DNA of 64,000 nucleotides, from the NCBI RefSeq assembly GCF_030053425.1, contig NZ_JASGBI010000001.1, positions 1,124,001 through 1,188,000 of the forward strand, given 5' to 3'. The notes beneath the pieces are model-generated. The model was given only the letters and a program-made list of their open reading frames with translations, did no database searches and was not told where the DNA came from. This DNA comes from Lysobacter stagni (GTDB taxonomy: Bacteria; Pseudomonadota; Gammaproteobacteria; Xanthomonadales; Xanthomonadaceae). The position numbers and the translations under genes are program-made. The number at the start of each line of letters is the position of its first letter. Positions within the stretch are counted from its first letter, which is position 1. Of the stretch, positions 56,275 through 64,000 are shown piece after piece.

Positions 56275-59200
56275 GCCGACGTCCTCCCGCTCGCCGGCGG
56301 CGCCGGCCCCCATTGCGCTGCGCGCCGGCGCCCTGCTTGCCGGGGGCGCGGTCCTGACCCTGCTCGCCGGTATCGGCGGCATCGTTGCAGTGCTGGCGGT
56401 CGTGCTCGCGCAGCCCCTGTTCGCACTGGGCGTGCGTGCCTGGCGCGATGGTGGCCTGCCGCCGCACCGTGATCTGATCCGTGACGGCGCGGCCCTGGGC
56501 ATGGCCTGGGGCGGTGCGGTCGTGTTGCTGGGGGCCGTCATGGCCTGGCCGCTGTCCTCGCTGCGCGAGACCGGTTCGCTCATGGCGGCGCTGGGCCTGA
56601 GCATCGTCATCGCGGTCGCCCTGTTGGGCCTGTGGCGGCTGTGGCCGCTATGGCTGGGCCTGGAACATGACGGTGGACCGCTGCGTGAACACTGGCACGC
56701 GCTGGGCGAACTCGAACTGGGTGCCTGGCGCGGGCTGGGCGTGGCCGCGATCGTTCTCGCGCTGGCCTTGGCCGCGGTGGTGCTGGGCTGGCCCGATCTG
56801 TTGGGCACCGGCGCGCACTGGGCGATCGCTGGCGTGATGGCCATCGCCGCCCCTGCGATGCATGCCCTGCTGCAGCACATCGCACCGGCCGACCCGCTGC
56901 CCGGCTTCGCCTACGACGAAGGCGAAGAGGACGATTACGACGAGCCCGCGCTGGCCCTGGCCGAAGGCGAGCCGATGGCGCCGGCGCTGTACGCCGCTGC
57001 GCGCGGCGGTCGCGTGGAGCGCGCGCTGGAGTTGATCGAGCTGGGCGCCGATGTGACCGCGCCGCCGCCTGCCGATGACCGCGACCAGCGCAGCCTGGCC
57101 GTCCTGGCGGCGGTGCTGCCGGACCTGCGCCTGCTGCGCGCGCTCATCGCCAACGGCATCGACCTCAACGCCAACCACGCCGGCGTGACGCCTCTGCTGG
57201 CCGCCACGCGCGACAGCTGGCACGGGCGCCCGGACGCGGTGATGACGCTGCTGGCCAATGGCGCCGATCCGCGCCTGACGGACGCCGAGGGCAATACGCC
57301 GCTGCACCATGCCGCGCGCAGTTCCGACCCCGGTGTGGCCGCGTTGCTGCGCGATGCCGCGGCCGAACTCGATCCACTCAACCGCGATGGCCTGTCGCCG
57401 CTGGGCGTGGCCTGCGCCGTTGGCAACTGGCGCCTGGCGAAGTTCCTGCTGGAACGCGGCGCCAAGCCGGAACCTGCCGGCGGTCAGCCGGCGATGCTGG
57501 CCGCGGCCGGTGGCGAGGAAGACGACCCGGCCGGCGTCGGGTTGCTGCTCAAACACAAGGCGAAGGTGGATGCGCGCGACCGTCGCGGCCGTACCGCGCT
57601 GCACGAAGCGGCCTTTGCCGGTCACCTGGACGTGATGGGCACCCTGCTCGCCGCGGGCGCCGACACCGGCATCCGCGACGAGGACGGCCGCACGCCTTTC
57701 CTCGAATCCGCACGGGGCGCGCGCCTGCCGGTGCTGGAGAAGTTGATCGAACATCTGCCCCGTCGCGGTGCCGACGCGGCCGCCAGTGCCGACGCCCGCA
57801 CCCGCAACGCGCTGGTGCTGGCCTGCATGGCCGATTCGCCATCGCCCGAATTGGTGCAGAAGCTGCTGGACCTGGGCGTGGACGCCGAACAGCGCGATGC
57901 CGATGGCAAGCGCGCGATCGATCGCGCCGCCGAGGCCGGTCGCTGGTCGCTGGTCGCCGCACTGGACCGCGCGTACCCGCTGCCGTCGGCGCTCAGTGCG
58001 GATGCCGACGACGACCTGCCGCTGCCCGATCGCGCGCCGACCGTTCTGCTGCGCGATGGTCTGCGCGACGGTCGCGCGGAGGAACTGGGCGGCCTGGCGC
58101 AACTGTTGAGCGCGCGCGAACGCGGTGCGCTGCTGCACGACGAGGACGCCGTGATCTCCGGCGACCGCGTCCAATGGCTGCTCGCGCAGGGCGCCGATCC
58201 GGAAGTGCGCAATCCCGAAGGCGAGACGCCGATGCAGGCGCTGCTCGGACGCCTGCCTGAAGCCGCCGGTTCGGTGCGTGTGCTGCTGCGCAATGCCGTT
58301 TCGCCGGCAGGCGCGGGCGGGCTCGCGCGATTCCTGGCAGCCAGTCACGCCAGCGGGCGTGATGTCGCTGCGCTGGAAGACCTGTCGCTCGAACTGCTGG
58401 AACGCGGTGCGGACCCGTTCGCGCGTTCGCCGGCCGGCGATCCGCCGCTGGCGTTGACCGTCCGCCTGGGCTGGTCGCGCCTGCTGGAACGCCTGCTCGC
58501 CATCGGTGTCGACCTCAACGCGCGCGACAGCCACGGCATGAGCGCGCTGCATCTGGCCGCCGCGCTCGGTCGCGACGGCATGCTGCGGCGCCTGGTCGCG
58601 CAGGGCGCGGCACCGGATCTGCTCGCTGCCGACGGCCAGACCCCGTTGGGCGTGGCGCTGTCCTCGGGGCGTCGCGACCTCGCCGACTGGCTCGACTGGC
58701 GCGGCTGGCCGTTGCCCAAGCGCCCGCTGCAGGCGCAGGACGTGCCCGCTGCCGCCATCGTGGGCGACGCCGATGCCGTGCGCCGCCTGCTCGATCTGGG
58801 CCTGCCGGTGGACGCCACCGATGCACAGGGTTGCACTGCGCTGCTGCGCGCCGCCGGTGGCGGCCATCGCGCGGTGGTGGACCTGCTGCTCGCACGCGGC
58901 GCCGACCCGCAATGCACCGCACATTCCGGCGCGACGCCGCTGTCGGCGGCCGTCAGCATGCGCCACGCGGAAATCGTCGATCGCCTGCTCGCTGCCGGTG
59001 CGCCGCTGGAGCAGCGCCTGCCGGGCGATCTCACGGTGCTGATGGTCGCCTGCGCGCTGGGTCTGACCGATCTGGCCGCGCGGCTGCTCGCCGCCGGTGC
59101 CAATGTGCACGCCTGCGATGCGCAGGGACGCCAGGCGCTGCACTGCGCCGCGATGTACGGCTTCAACGCGCGCGAGCGTTCGCGCCTGGTGGCGCTGTTC

Positions 59201-59596
59201 GACACGCTGCTGCTGGCCGGCGTGGATGCCGACCAGCCGGCCGCGGGCGCCACGCCGCTGCTGCTGTTGCTGGGTGCGCGCGCCGAGCCCGGCACGGCCG
59301 CCGATGAGGACGTGCTGATCGCGGGCGTGCAGTTGCTGATCGACCACGAAGCCTCGCTAGACGCCGGCGATCCGCGTGGCTTCGGTCCGCTGCATCTGGC
59401 CGCATTGCATGGCCTGCTGCGCGTGGTGCAGTTCCTGCTGCGCGCCGGTGCCGATCCGGACCGACGCGACTCGCTCAACCGCACGCCGCGCGAGATCGCG
59501 GTCATGCGTGGCTTCATCGATATCGCCGCGGAATTCGCGCCGGCCGCGCCGGGCCAGAACGTCTCGATGGCAAGGTTCCTGCGCGATCCGCGTTGA
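56267..59596 (+). CDS. large membrane-anchored ankyrin-repeat protein
   Basis: 1109 residues. Residues about 20-210 hold five or six hydrophobic helices (for example [20 protein letters not shown] and [20 protein letters not shown]). From about 245 to the end the protein is a long ankyrin array, with recurring [31 protein letters not shown] and [20 protein letters not shown] units, probably more than fifteen. Some repeats are degenerate. Such proteins are scaffolds; a partner cannot be read from sequence. Overlap with ycgL suggests joint use. There is no signal for secretion. Confidence 0.88.
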   Translation: MPEPTSSRSPAAPAPIALRAGALLAGGAVLTLLAGIGGIVAVLAVVLAQPLFALGVRAWRDGGLPPHRDLIRDGAALGMAWGGAVVLLGAVMAWPLSSLRETGSLMAALGLSIVIAVALLGLWRLWPLWLGLEHDGGPLREHWHALGELELGAWRGLGVAAIVLALALAAVVLGWPDLLGTGAHWAIAGVMAIAAPAMHALLQHIAPADPLPGFAYDEGEEDDYDEPALALAEGEPMAPALYAAARGGRVERALELIELGADVTAPPPADDRDQRSLAVLAAVLPDLRLLRALIANGIDLNANHAGVTPLLAATRDSWHGRPDAVMTLLANGADPRLTDAEGNTPLHHAARSSDPGVAALLRDAAAELDPLNRDGLSPLGVACAVGNWRLAKFLLERGAKPEPAGGQPAMLAAAGGEEDDPAGVGLLLKHKAKVDARDRRGRTALHEAAFAGHLDVMGTLLAAGADTGIRDEDGRTPFLESARGARLPVLEKLIEHLPRRGADAAASADARTRNALVLACMADSPSPELVQKLLDLGVDAEQRDADGKRAIDRAAEAGRWSLVAALDRAYPLPSALSADADDDLPLPDRAPTVLLRDGLRDGRAEELGGLAQLLSARERGALLHDEDAVISGDRVQWLLAQGADPEVRNPEGETPMQALLGRLPEAAGSVRVLLRNAVSPAGAGGLARFLAASHASGRDVAALEDLSLELLERGADPFARSPAGDPPLALTVRLGWSRLLERLLAIGVDLNARDSHGMSALHLAAALGRDGMLRRLVAQGAAPDLLAADGQTPLGVALSSGRRDLADWLDWRGWPLPKRPLQAQDVPAAAIVGDADAVRRLLDLGLPVDATDAQGCTALLRAAGGGHRAVVDLLLARGADPQCTAHSGATPLSAAVSMRHAEIVDRLLAAGAPLEQRLPGDLTVLMVACALGLTDLAARLLAAGANVHACDAQGRQALHCAAMYGFNARERSRLVALFDTLLLAGVDADQPAAGATPLLLLLGARAEPGTAADEDVLIAGVQLLIDHEASLDAGDPRGFGPLHLAALHGLLRVVQFLLRAGADPDRRDSLNRTPREIAVMRGFIDIAAEFAPAAPGQNVSMARFLRDPR

Positions 59597-59608
59597 CGGT
59601 GGGCCTCT

Positions 59609-59634
59609 CGTGTTCCGGCAGCTGCCGGAACACG
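59609..59634. terminator. perfect 26-bp palindrome between convergent genes
   Basis: CGTGTTCCGGCAG and CTGCCGGAACACG are exact reverse complements with no spacer. It lies between the stops of the ankyrin gene (59596) and the antiporter gene (59648) and probably serves as a bidirectional transcript end. Confidence 0.7.
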
Positions 59635-59647
59635 GGTGCGCCGCGAA

Positions 59648-61480
59648 TCACTCTTCCTCGTCGCCCGGGCCCAGATCCGCGCGCCGGCTGTCGGCGATCT
59701 CGCCGAGCAGGCCGGTGCCCTGGTCGGCGTTGAACAGTTCTTCCAGCTCGCGACGTGCATCCTGCGTGGACTGCACCAGTGCGGCTTCGTCGTCGCGGAT
59801 CAGGTACTGCGCGCGCAACAGCCGCCGGTCGTGCTCGCGGAACTGTTCGGCGTGGTCGCGCGCGACCTCCTCGGGAATGCCCAGTTCGACCAGCACCTTC
59901 TCGCCCATGCGCAGGCTGCTGTAGAAGGTCTCGCGCACAGCGCGCGCGCCCAGATCCAGCAGGTCCCAGGTGTGGCGGCGATCGCGTGCGCGCGCGAACA
60001 CGGTCGCGTCCGGATACAGGCGACGGATCGTGCGCACGGTGTGCAGGTTCGCCTCCACGTCGTCGATGGCGATCACGAACACCTTCACGTGCTCGGCACC
60101 CGCCGAGCGCAGCAGTTCGGCATGCGCAGGGTCGCCGTAATACACGGGGTTGCCGAACCGGCGCACGAAGTCCACCTGGTCGGCGCTGTGCTCGATGCCG
60201 ATGAAGGGTGTCTTCTGCGCCGCGAGCAGTCGCGCGACGATCTGGCCGAAGCGGCCGAAGCCCGCGATCAGCACCTGCGGATGCGAGTCGGGAATCGTGT
60301 CGAACGCGCGCGGCTGCGGTTGCGGTGCGGCCGCCAGCAGCCGCGTGACGCCGATGACCAGCAACGGCGTGAGCGCCATCGACAGGCCCACGGCCGCCAC
60401 CAGCCGGTCGCGCGTGGGGTCGTCGATGAGGTTGGCCTTCACCGCTTCGTTGAAGATCACGAACGCGAACTCACCGCCCAGTGCCAGCACCGCGCCCAGC
60501 CGCAGCGCCTCGCGCCGGTCCAGGCCGCCGGTCTGCTGGCCGACCAGGTAGAGGATGGCGAACTTCACCAGCAGCAGCGCCAGCGTGAGCCCGGTGATCA
60601 GCAGCGGCTCGGACAGCACGCGCTGCAGGTCGATGCTCATGCCCACGGCCATGAAGAACAGGCCCAGCAGCAACCCCTTGAACGGATCGATCTGCGCTTC
60701 CAGCTCGTGCCGGTATTCCGAATCGGCGAGCAGCACGCCCGCAAGGAACGCGCCCAGGCCCGCCGACAGCCCCGCGCCCTGCATGATCCAGGCGGTGCCC
60801 AGCACCACCAGCAGCGACGCGCCGGTGAACACCTCCGGCATCTGCGCGCGCGCGACGATGCGGAACATGTGCCGCAACAGCACGCGTCCGCCGATGACCA
60901 CCGCCACGATCGCGCCAAGGGCCTTGGCCACTTCGTCCCAGCCCAGCTCCGCGTCCACCGCGACGCCGCGGCCGAGCAGCGGAATCGCCGCCAGCAACGG
61001 GATGGCCGCGAGGTCCTGGAACAACAGAATGGCGAAACCGAGTCGCCCGTGGTCGGCCGTGAGCGCCTTGCGCTCGGACAACAACTGCAGGCACACGGCC
61101 GTGGAGGAAAACGCCAGGCCCATGCCGATCACCAGCGCGGCCTGCCACGAGAAGCCGGCGATCATCGACGCGCCGCCCAGCACCAGCGCGCTGAGCACCA
61201 CCTGCGCGCCGCCGGATCCGAACACCGGCTTGCGCATCACGCGCAGGCGCGCGGGCGAGAGCTCCAGGCCGATCACGAACAGCAGCATCACCACGCCGAT
61301 CTCGGCCGCGGCGAGCACGGGCTCGGCGTTGGCGACGAACTGCAACCCGTACGGACCCAGTGCAACGCCCGCGGCCAGGTAGCCCAGCACCGCGCCCAGG
61401 CCGAAGCGCCGGAACACCGGCACGGCGATCACCGCGGCCAGCAGGAAAACGAGTGCCAGTTCCAGACCGCCGCCGTGCAT
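59648..61480 (-). CDS. Kef-type K+/H+ antiporter with RCK domain
   Basis: 610 residues. Twelve or so helices of the CPA2 sodium/proton exchanger fold (GLGAVLGYLAAGVALGPYGL; FSSTAVCLQLLSERKALT). A cytosolic TrkA-N/RCK domain follows (VLIAGFGRFGQIVARLL, about 405-520) with a nucleotide-binding GxGxxG. An acidic tail ends RRADLGPGDEEE. Predicted to expel potassium in exchange for protons, possibly in stress. GGAGG precedes the ATG at 61480. Divergent from the next gene. Confidence 0.92.
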   Translation of the reverse strand: MHGGGLELALVFLLAAVIAVPVFRRFGLGAVLGYLAAGVALGPYGLQFVANAEPVLAAAEIGVVMLLFVIGLELSPARLRVMRKPVFGSGGAQVVLSALVLGGASMIAGFSWQAALVIGMGLAFSSTAVCLQLLSERKALTADHGRLGFAILLFQDLAAIPLLAAIPLLGRGVAVDAELGWDEVAKALGAIVAVVIGGRVLLRHMFRIVARAQMPEVFTGASLLVVLGTAWIMQGAGLSAGLGAFLAGVLLADSEYRHELEAQIDPFKGLLLGLFFMAVGMSIDLQRVLSEPLLITGLTLALLLVKFAILYLVGQQTGGLDRREALRLGAVLALGGEFAFVIFNEAVKANLIDDPTRDRLVAAVGLSMALTPLLVIGVTRLLAAAPQPQPRAFDTIPDSHPQVLIAGFGRFGQIVARLLAAQKTPFIGIEHSADQVDFVRRFGNPVYYGDPAHAELLRSAGAEHVKVFVIAIDDVEANLHTVRTIRRLYPDATVFARARDRRHTWDLLDLGARAVRETFYSSLRMGEKVLVELGIPEEVARDHAEQFREHDRRLLRAQYLIRDDEAALVQSTQDARRELEELFNADQGTGLLGEIADSRRADLGPGDEEE

Positions 61481-61637
61481 GTAATAACGCCTCCGTCTCC
61501 GGATTATGCACGCCGGCCGTGCCCCCGCCGTTGCCGGATGCGTGACGCTGTGACCTGGCGCTCGTTCGTTGCGGTGCGTTGTGAACGGGGCGCGCGACCG
61601 ATACGCTCGGCGCTCGTCCGTCCGGGGGGAGCGCACG

Positions 61638-62429
61638 ATGCGCGGGATGTTGGGGGTTGTGCTGTTGCTGGTTACCGGTCTGTGTCACGCGCAGGGGGAC
61701 TTGCGCATGCCGGTGGAGGGAGAGATCGGCGTCGATCCGCAGGGAAAGGTGTTCGATCTGAATATCGAATCGATCCTCACGCCCGAAGTGAAACGCGTGG
61801 TGGATCAGGCGGTGCGGAAGTGGACATTCGAGCCGGTGATGAGGAACGGCGTCGCGGTCCATGCCAAGGCGCAGATGTTCCTGACGCTGGTGGCCGCACC
61901 GGTCGAGGGCGGTTACCAGTTGCGGATCGAGCGAGTGCATTTCGCCGGTGACCGCCCTTCCGAGACGGTGTTGCCACCGCGCTACCCGCGCGATGCCGCA
62001 CGCGCAGGGATCGGTGCCGACCAGCTCGTCGCGATTCGCGTCGATGCCGGCGGCAAGGTGCGCGAGGCCTCCGTGGTGCAGACATCCCTGCCCGCCATGA
62101 GGGGCAGCGAGAAGGAACTGGGTAAATGGCGTCGCCTGTTCGAGCAGGCCACGCTGGCCGCTGCCCGGCAATGGACCTTCCGTGCCAGCGAGGATGCGGC
62201 GAACGCCGACGACGTGACCCTGATCGTGCCGGTCGGGTTCTGCCCGCCGGGCGCGGGCAATTGCATGGACGACGGATGGCGTTACCAGTCCGCCGGTCAG
62301 CAGCAACCGATTCCCTGGCTGTCACAGAGCGAACAGCAGTTCGATGCAACGGGATTGCGGCAAGGCGAAGCCATGGCACTGGACAACACCCTGACGCTCA
62401 AGACACCGGTGGTCGGCAAATCGCTCTGA
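61638..62429 (+). CDS. exported TonB-C-like protein, first tandem copy
   Basis: 263 residues with a signal peptide (LLLVTGLCHAQ). GEIGVDPQGKVFDLNIESIL and QAVRKWTFEPVMRNGVAVHA resemble a TonB C-terminal-like fold, repeated after PPRYPRDAARAGIGADQLVA. No membrane anchor, so it is unlikely to energise transport; it may bind outer-membrane partners. GGGGGGAG precedes the ATG. It shares domain plan with the two following genes but is the most divergent of the three. Confidence 0.72.
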   Translation: MRGMLGVVLLLVTGLCHAQGDLRMPVEGEIGVDPQGKVFDLNIESILTPEVKRVVDQAVRKWTFEPVMRNGVAVHAKAQMFLTLVAAPVEGGYQLRIERVHFAGDRPSETVLPPRYPRDAARAGIGADQLVAIRVDAGGKVREASVVQTSLPAMRGSEKELGKWRRLFEQATLAAARQWTFRASEDAANADDVTLIVPVGFCPPGAGNCMDDGWRYQSAGQQQPIPWLSQSEQQFDATGLRQGEAMALDNTLTLKTPVVGKSL

Positions 62430-62479
62430 GCGACGTGCCCCATCGAACGCATACGCAGGTTCCAAACAAGGAGACGTTC

Positions 62480-63328
62480 ATGTTGCGCAAATGGAGTGGC
62501 GTACTGGTCCTGATGCTCTGGACTTCGATCGCGCTGGCGGGTGTCACCACGGCCGACGTGCGCAGGCAGGTCGAGGCCAGCATGCTGGTGAACGGCACGA
62601 TCGACATCGATGCGCAGGGGCAGGTGACGGATTACCAGCTCGCCGAGCAGGCGTCGCTACCGCCCGCGCTGCTTGCTGTCGTCGACCGGCACGTACGCGG
62701 CTGGCGTTTCGATCCGATGCGGGTGGACGGCAATGCCGTACGCGCACGTTCGCCCATGCACGTGCGCCTGGTGATGAAGCGCGACGGCGACCGGTTCCTG
62801 TTCCGGATCGCGGGTGCGACGTTCGGCACCACCTACGGGGCGGGCGCAGTGCCCACCGTGAACGGAACCCTTTCGCCGCCGCGCTATCCGGAATACGCCT
62901 ACACCAGCAACGTGGGCGGCGTCGTGTACCTGGTGGTGAAGGTCGGACGCGATGGTTCGGTCGAGGATGCCATCGCCGAGCAGGTAAACCTGCGCTCGCT
63001 GGGATCGGAACACGAGATGGCGCGCTTCCGCGAGATATTGACCGACCCGGCGATCTCGGTGTCGAGGAAGTGGAAGTTCAACTTCCCCACCCGCGGCGAG
63101 GATGCCGACAAACCGTTCGTGCTGGTGCGCGTGGCGGTCGAGTATCTCGCCCGCGACATGCCATCGGAGAGGGCCGGCCGCTGGTTGCCCTACGTGCCGG
63201 GGCCGCGCCAGCCGGTGCCGTGGCGCAACTGGGACGCGGCTGGCCAGCAGCCCGACGCCATCACGGTCGGCGAGGCGTATCCGGACAATCCCAAGGGCCC
63301 CAAGCTGATCGGCAACATTGACGGCTGA
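62480..63328 (+). CDS. exported TonB-C-like protein, second tandem copy
   Basis: 282 residues with a signal peptide (VLVLMLWTSIALAG). After DVRRQVEASMLVNGTIDIDA come VVDRHVRGWRFDPMRVDG, then a second unit with LSPPRYPEYAYTSNVGGVVY. The layout matches a double TonB-C-like fold. AAGGAGA lies just before the ATG. It is 50 bp after the first copy and 151 bp before the third, which is nearly identical in the first 100 residues. Confidence 0.72.
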   Translation: MLRKWSGVLVLMLWTSIALAGVTTADVRRQVEASMLVNGTIDIDAQGQVTDYQLAEQASLPPALLAVVDRHVRGWRFDPMRVDGNAVRARSPMHVRLVMKRDGDRFLFRIAGATFGTTYGAGAVPTVNGTLSPPRYPEYAYTSNVGGVVYLVVKVGRDGSVEDAIAEQVNLRSLGSEHEMARFREILTDPAISVSRKWKFNFPTRGEDADKPFVLVRVAVEYLARDMPSERAGRWLPYVPGPRQPVPWRNWDAAGQQPDAITVGEAYPDNPKGPKLIGNIDG

Positions 63329-63479
63329 TGTTCCCTGTGCGGCGGGAGTAAACGCACATGGCGGGGCCGCGAACCATGGCGATGCAACGCGACTAAGCAA
63401 TATCCTCATGCGGAGGATGGTGGTGCTGCCATGCCGATATAGTCGGCAACAGAGTCCCGGCTACGACAAGGAGCTACAC

Positions 63480-64000
63480 ATGTGGAAGAGGTGCGGTGTC
63501 CTGCTGGTCCTGATGCTGTGCGCTCCGGTGATCATTGCGGGCTCCAGCCGCGAGGAAGTGCGCAAGCAGGTCGAGGCCAGCATGCTCGTGAAGGGGACGA
63601 TCGACATCGATCCGCAAGGTCAGGTTGTCGAATACCACCTTGAGCAGGCGGCGTCGCTGACGCCGGCGTTGCTCGGCATCGTCGACAGGCGCATCCGTGC
63701 GTGGCAGTTCGAGCCCGTGCTGCTGGATGGAAGGGCGGTCCGTGCCCGCTCACCCATGCAGTTGCGCCTGGTGACGAAAAAGGACGGCGAGAACTACCTG
63801 TTCCGCATCGCTGGCGCGACGTTCGGCAGTGTCGACAAGGAAGGTGAGTCGCCCACGTATGACGGGAAGCTGAGGCCTCCGCGGTATCCGGAAGGCGCGG
63901 TCTTCAATCGCGTGGGTGGCACAGTCTATCTGGTGCTGCGCATCGGGCGTGACGGCTCGGTGGAGGCTGCCGTCGCCGAACAGGTGAACCTGCGTAGCAT
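63480..64000 (+). CDS. exported TonB-C-like protein, third tandem copy (partial)
   Basis: At least 173 residues, cut by the window end. It begins MWKRCGVLLVLMLCAPVIIA, a signal peptide, followed by REEVRKQVEASMLVKGTIDI, clearly homologous to the second copy, including RIAGATFG and LRPPRYPEGAV. AAGGAG lies 7 nt before the ATG. A small hairpin (TGCCGA/TCGGCA, loop TATAG) at 63432-63448 is in its leader. Recent duplication is likely. Confidence 0.75.
   Translation, partial: MWKRCGVLLVLMLCAPVIIAGSSREEVRKQVEASMLVKGTIDIDPQGQVVEYHLEQAASLTPALLGIVDRRIRAWQFEPVLLDGRAVRARSPMQLRLVTKKDGENYLFRIAGATFGSVDKEGESPTYDGKLRPPRYPEGAVFNRVGGTVYLVLRIGRDGSVEAAVAEQVNLRS

Noticed and set aside
56648..59347. Minus-strand open frame of 899 codons
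   Set aside because: Antisense to the ankyrin-repeat gene, whose repeated DNA keeps the opposite strand open as well. Product is H/Q/R-rich with no domain.

Overview
The window is high-GC gammaproteobacterial chromosome, very probably Xanthomonadaceae (Lysobacter- or Luteimonas-like). Reasons: an aryl-polyene/xanthomonadin-type pigment locus with an FkbO/Hyg5-type chorismatase (XanB2), an apparent sX13-type small RNA behind polA, the DUF2782-polA neighbourhood, an unusually rich set of exported peptidases, and short palindromic intergenic repeats of xanthomonad type. No tRNA, rRNA, CRISPR array, insertion sequence or prophage was recognised.

Layout. 0-3.3 kb: four genes of unknown function punctuated by copies of a 30-bp palindrome, partly arranged as inverted dimers. 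3.5-9.6 kb: a DUF885 exported protein, an ArsR-SRPBCC-GFA group with a 34-bp palindromic operator, aroE with a small cysteine-cluster gene, a PD40 beta-propeller protein and a GNAT acetyltransferase. 9.6-16.4 kb (minus strand): hemB, then a sulfate-uptake block with an outer-membrane porin, Sbp, CysT, CysW and CysA, interrupted by an inverted-repeat element. 16.6-19.2 kb: a secreted metzincin-like protease carrying a PA domain, translationally coupled to a small exported protein, and a small membrane protein.

19.4-31.9 kb: aryl-polyene pigment cluster in three transcription blocks: xanB2 and an FAD oxidoreductase leftward; ACP, membrane protein, dehydratase, acyltransferase, LolA-like protein, MMPL exporter, second hotdog protein and FabG rightward; ketosynthase, chain-length factor and glycosyltransferase leftward. 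XanB2 would make hydroxybenzoate from chorismate. KS/CLF, the ketoreductase and the hotdog dehydratases would extend it on the dedicated ACP. The acyltransferase, LolA-like protein and MMPL exporter would attach the pigment to lipid and move it to the outer membrane. No aryl ligase or thioesterase was seen here.

32-41 kb: a second DUF885 paralogue, a DPP-IV-type S9 peptidase overlapping a glutathione S-transferase gene, a YqhA-family membrane protein, a putative gluzincin and UvrD. 41-46.6 kb: an Ada-like repair protein lacking the AraC domain, coupled to a 2OG-Fe(II) oxygenase, then DUF2782, polA and a roughly 120-nt C-rich-loop sRNA followed by two perfect palindromes. 46.5-56 kb: DUF421 protein, hemF, DUF3300/DUF2950 pair, a second S9 peptidase and a cyanide-insensitive-type bd oxidase (cioAB). 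56-64 kb: YcgL, a very large membrane-anchored ankyrin protein, a Kef-type K+/H+ antiporter and a tandem family of three small exported TonB-C-like proteins, the last cut by the window edge.

Most operons are tightly packed with 4-nt ATGA overlaps. Many convergent gene ends are separated by strong palindromes rather than classic U-tract terminators.
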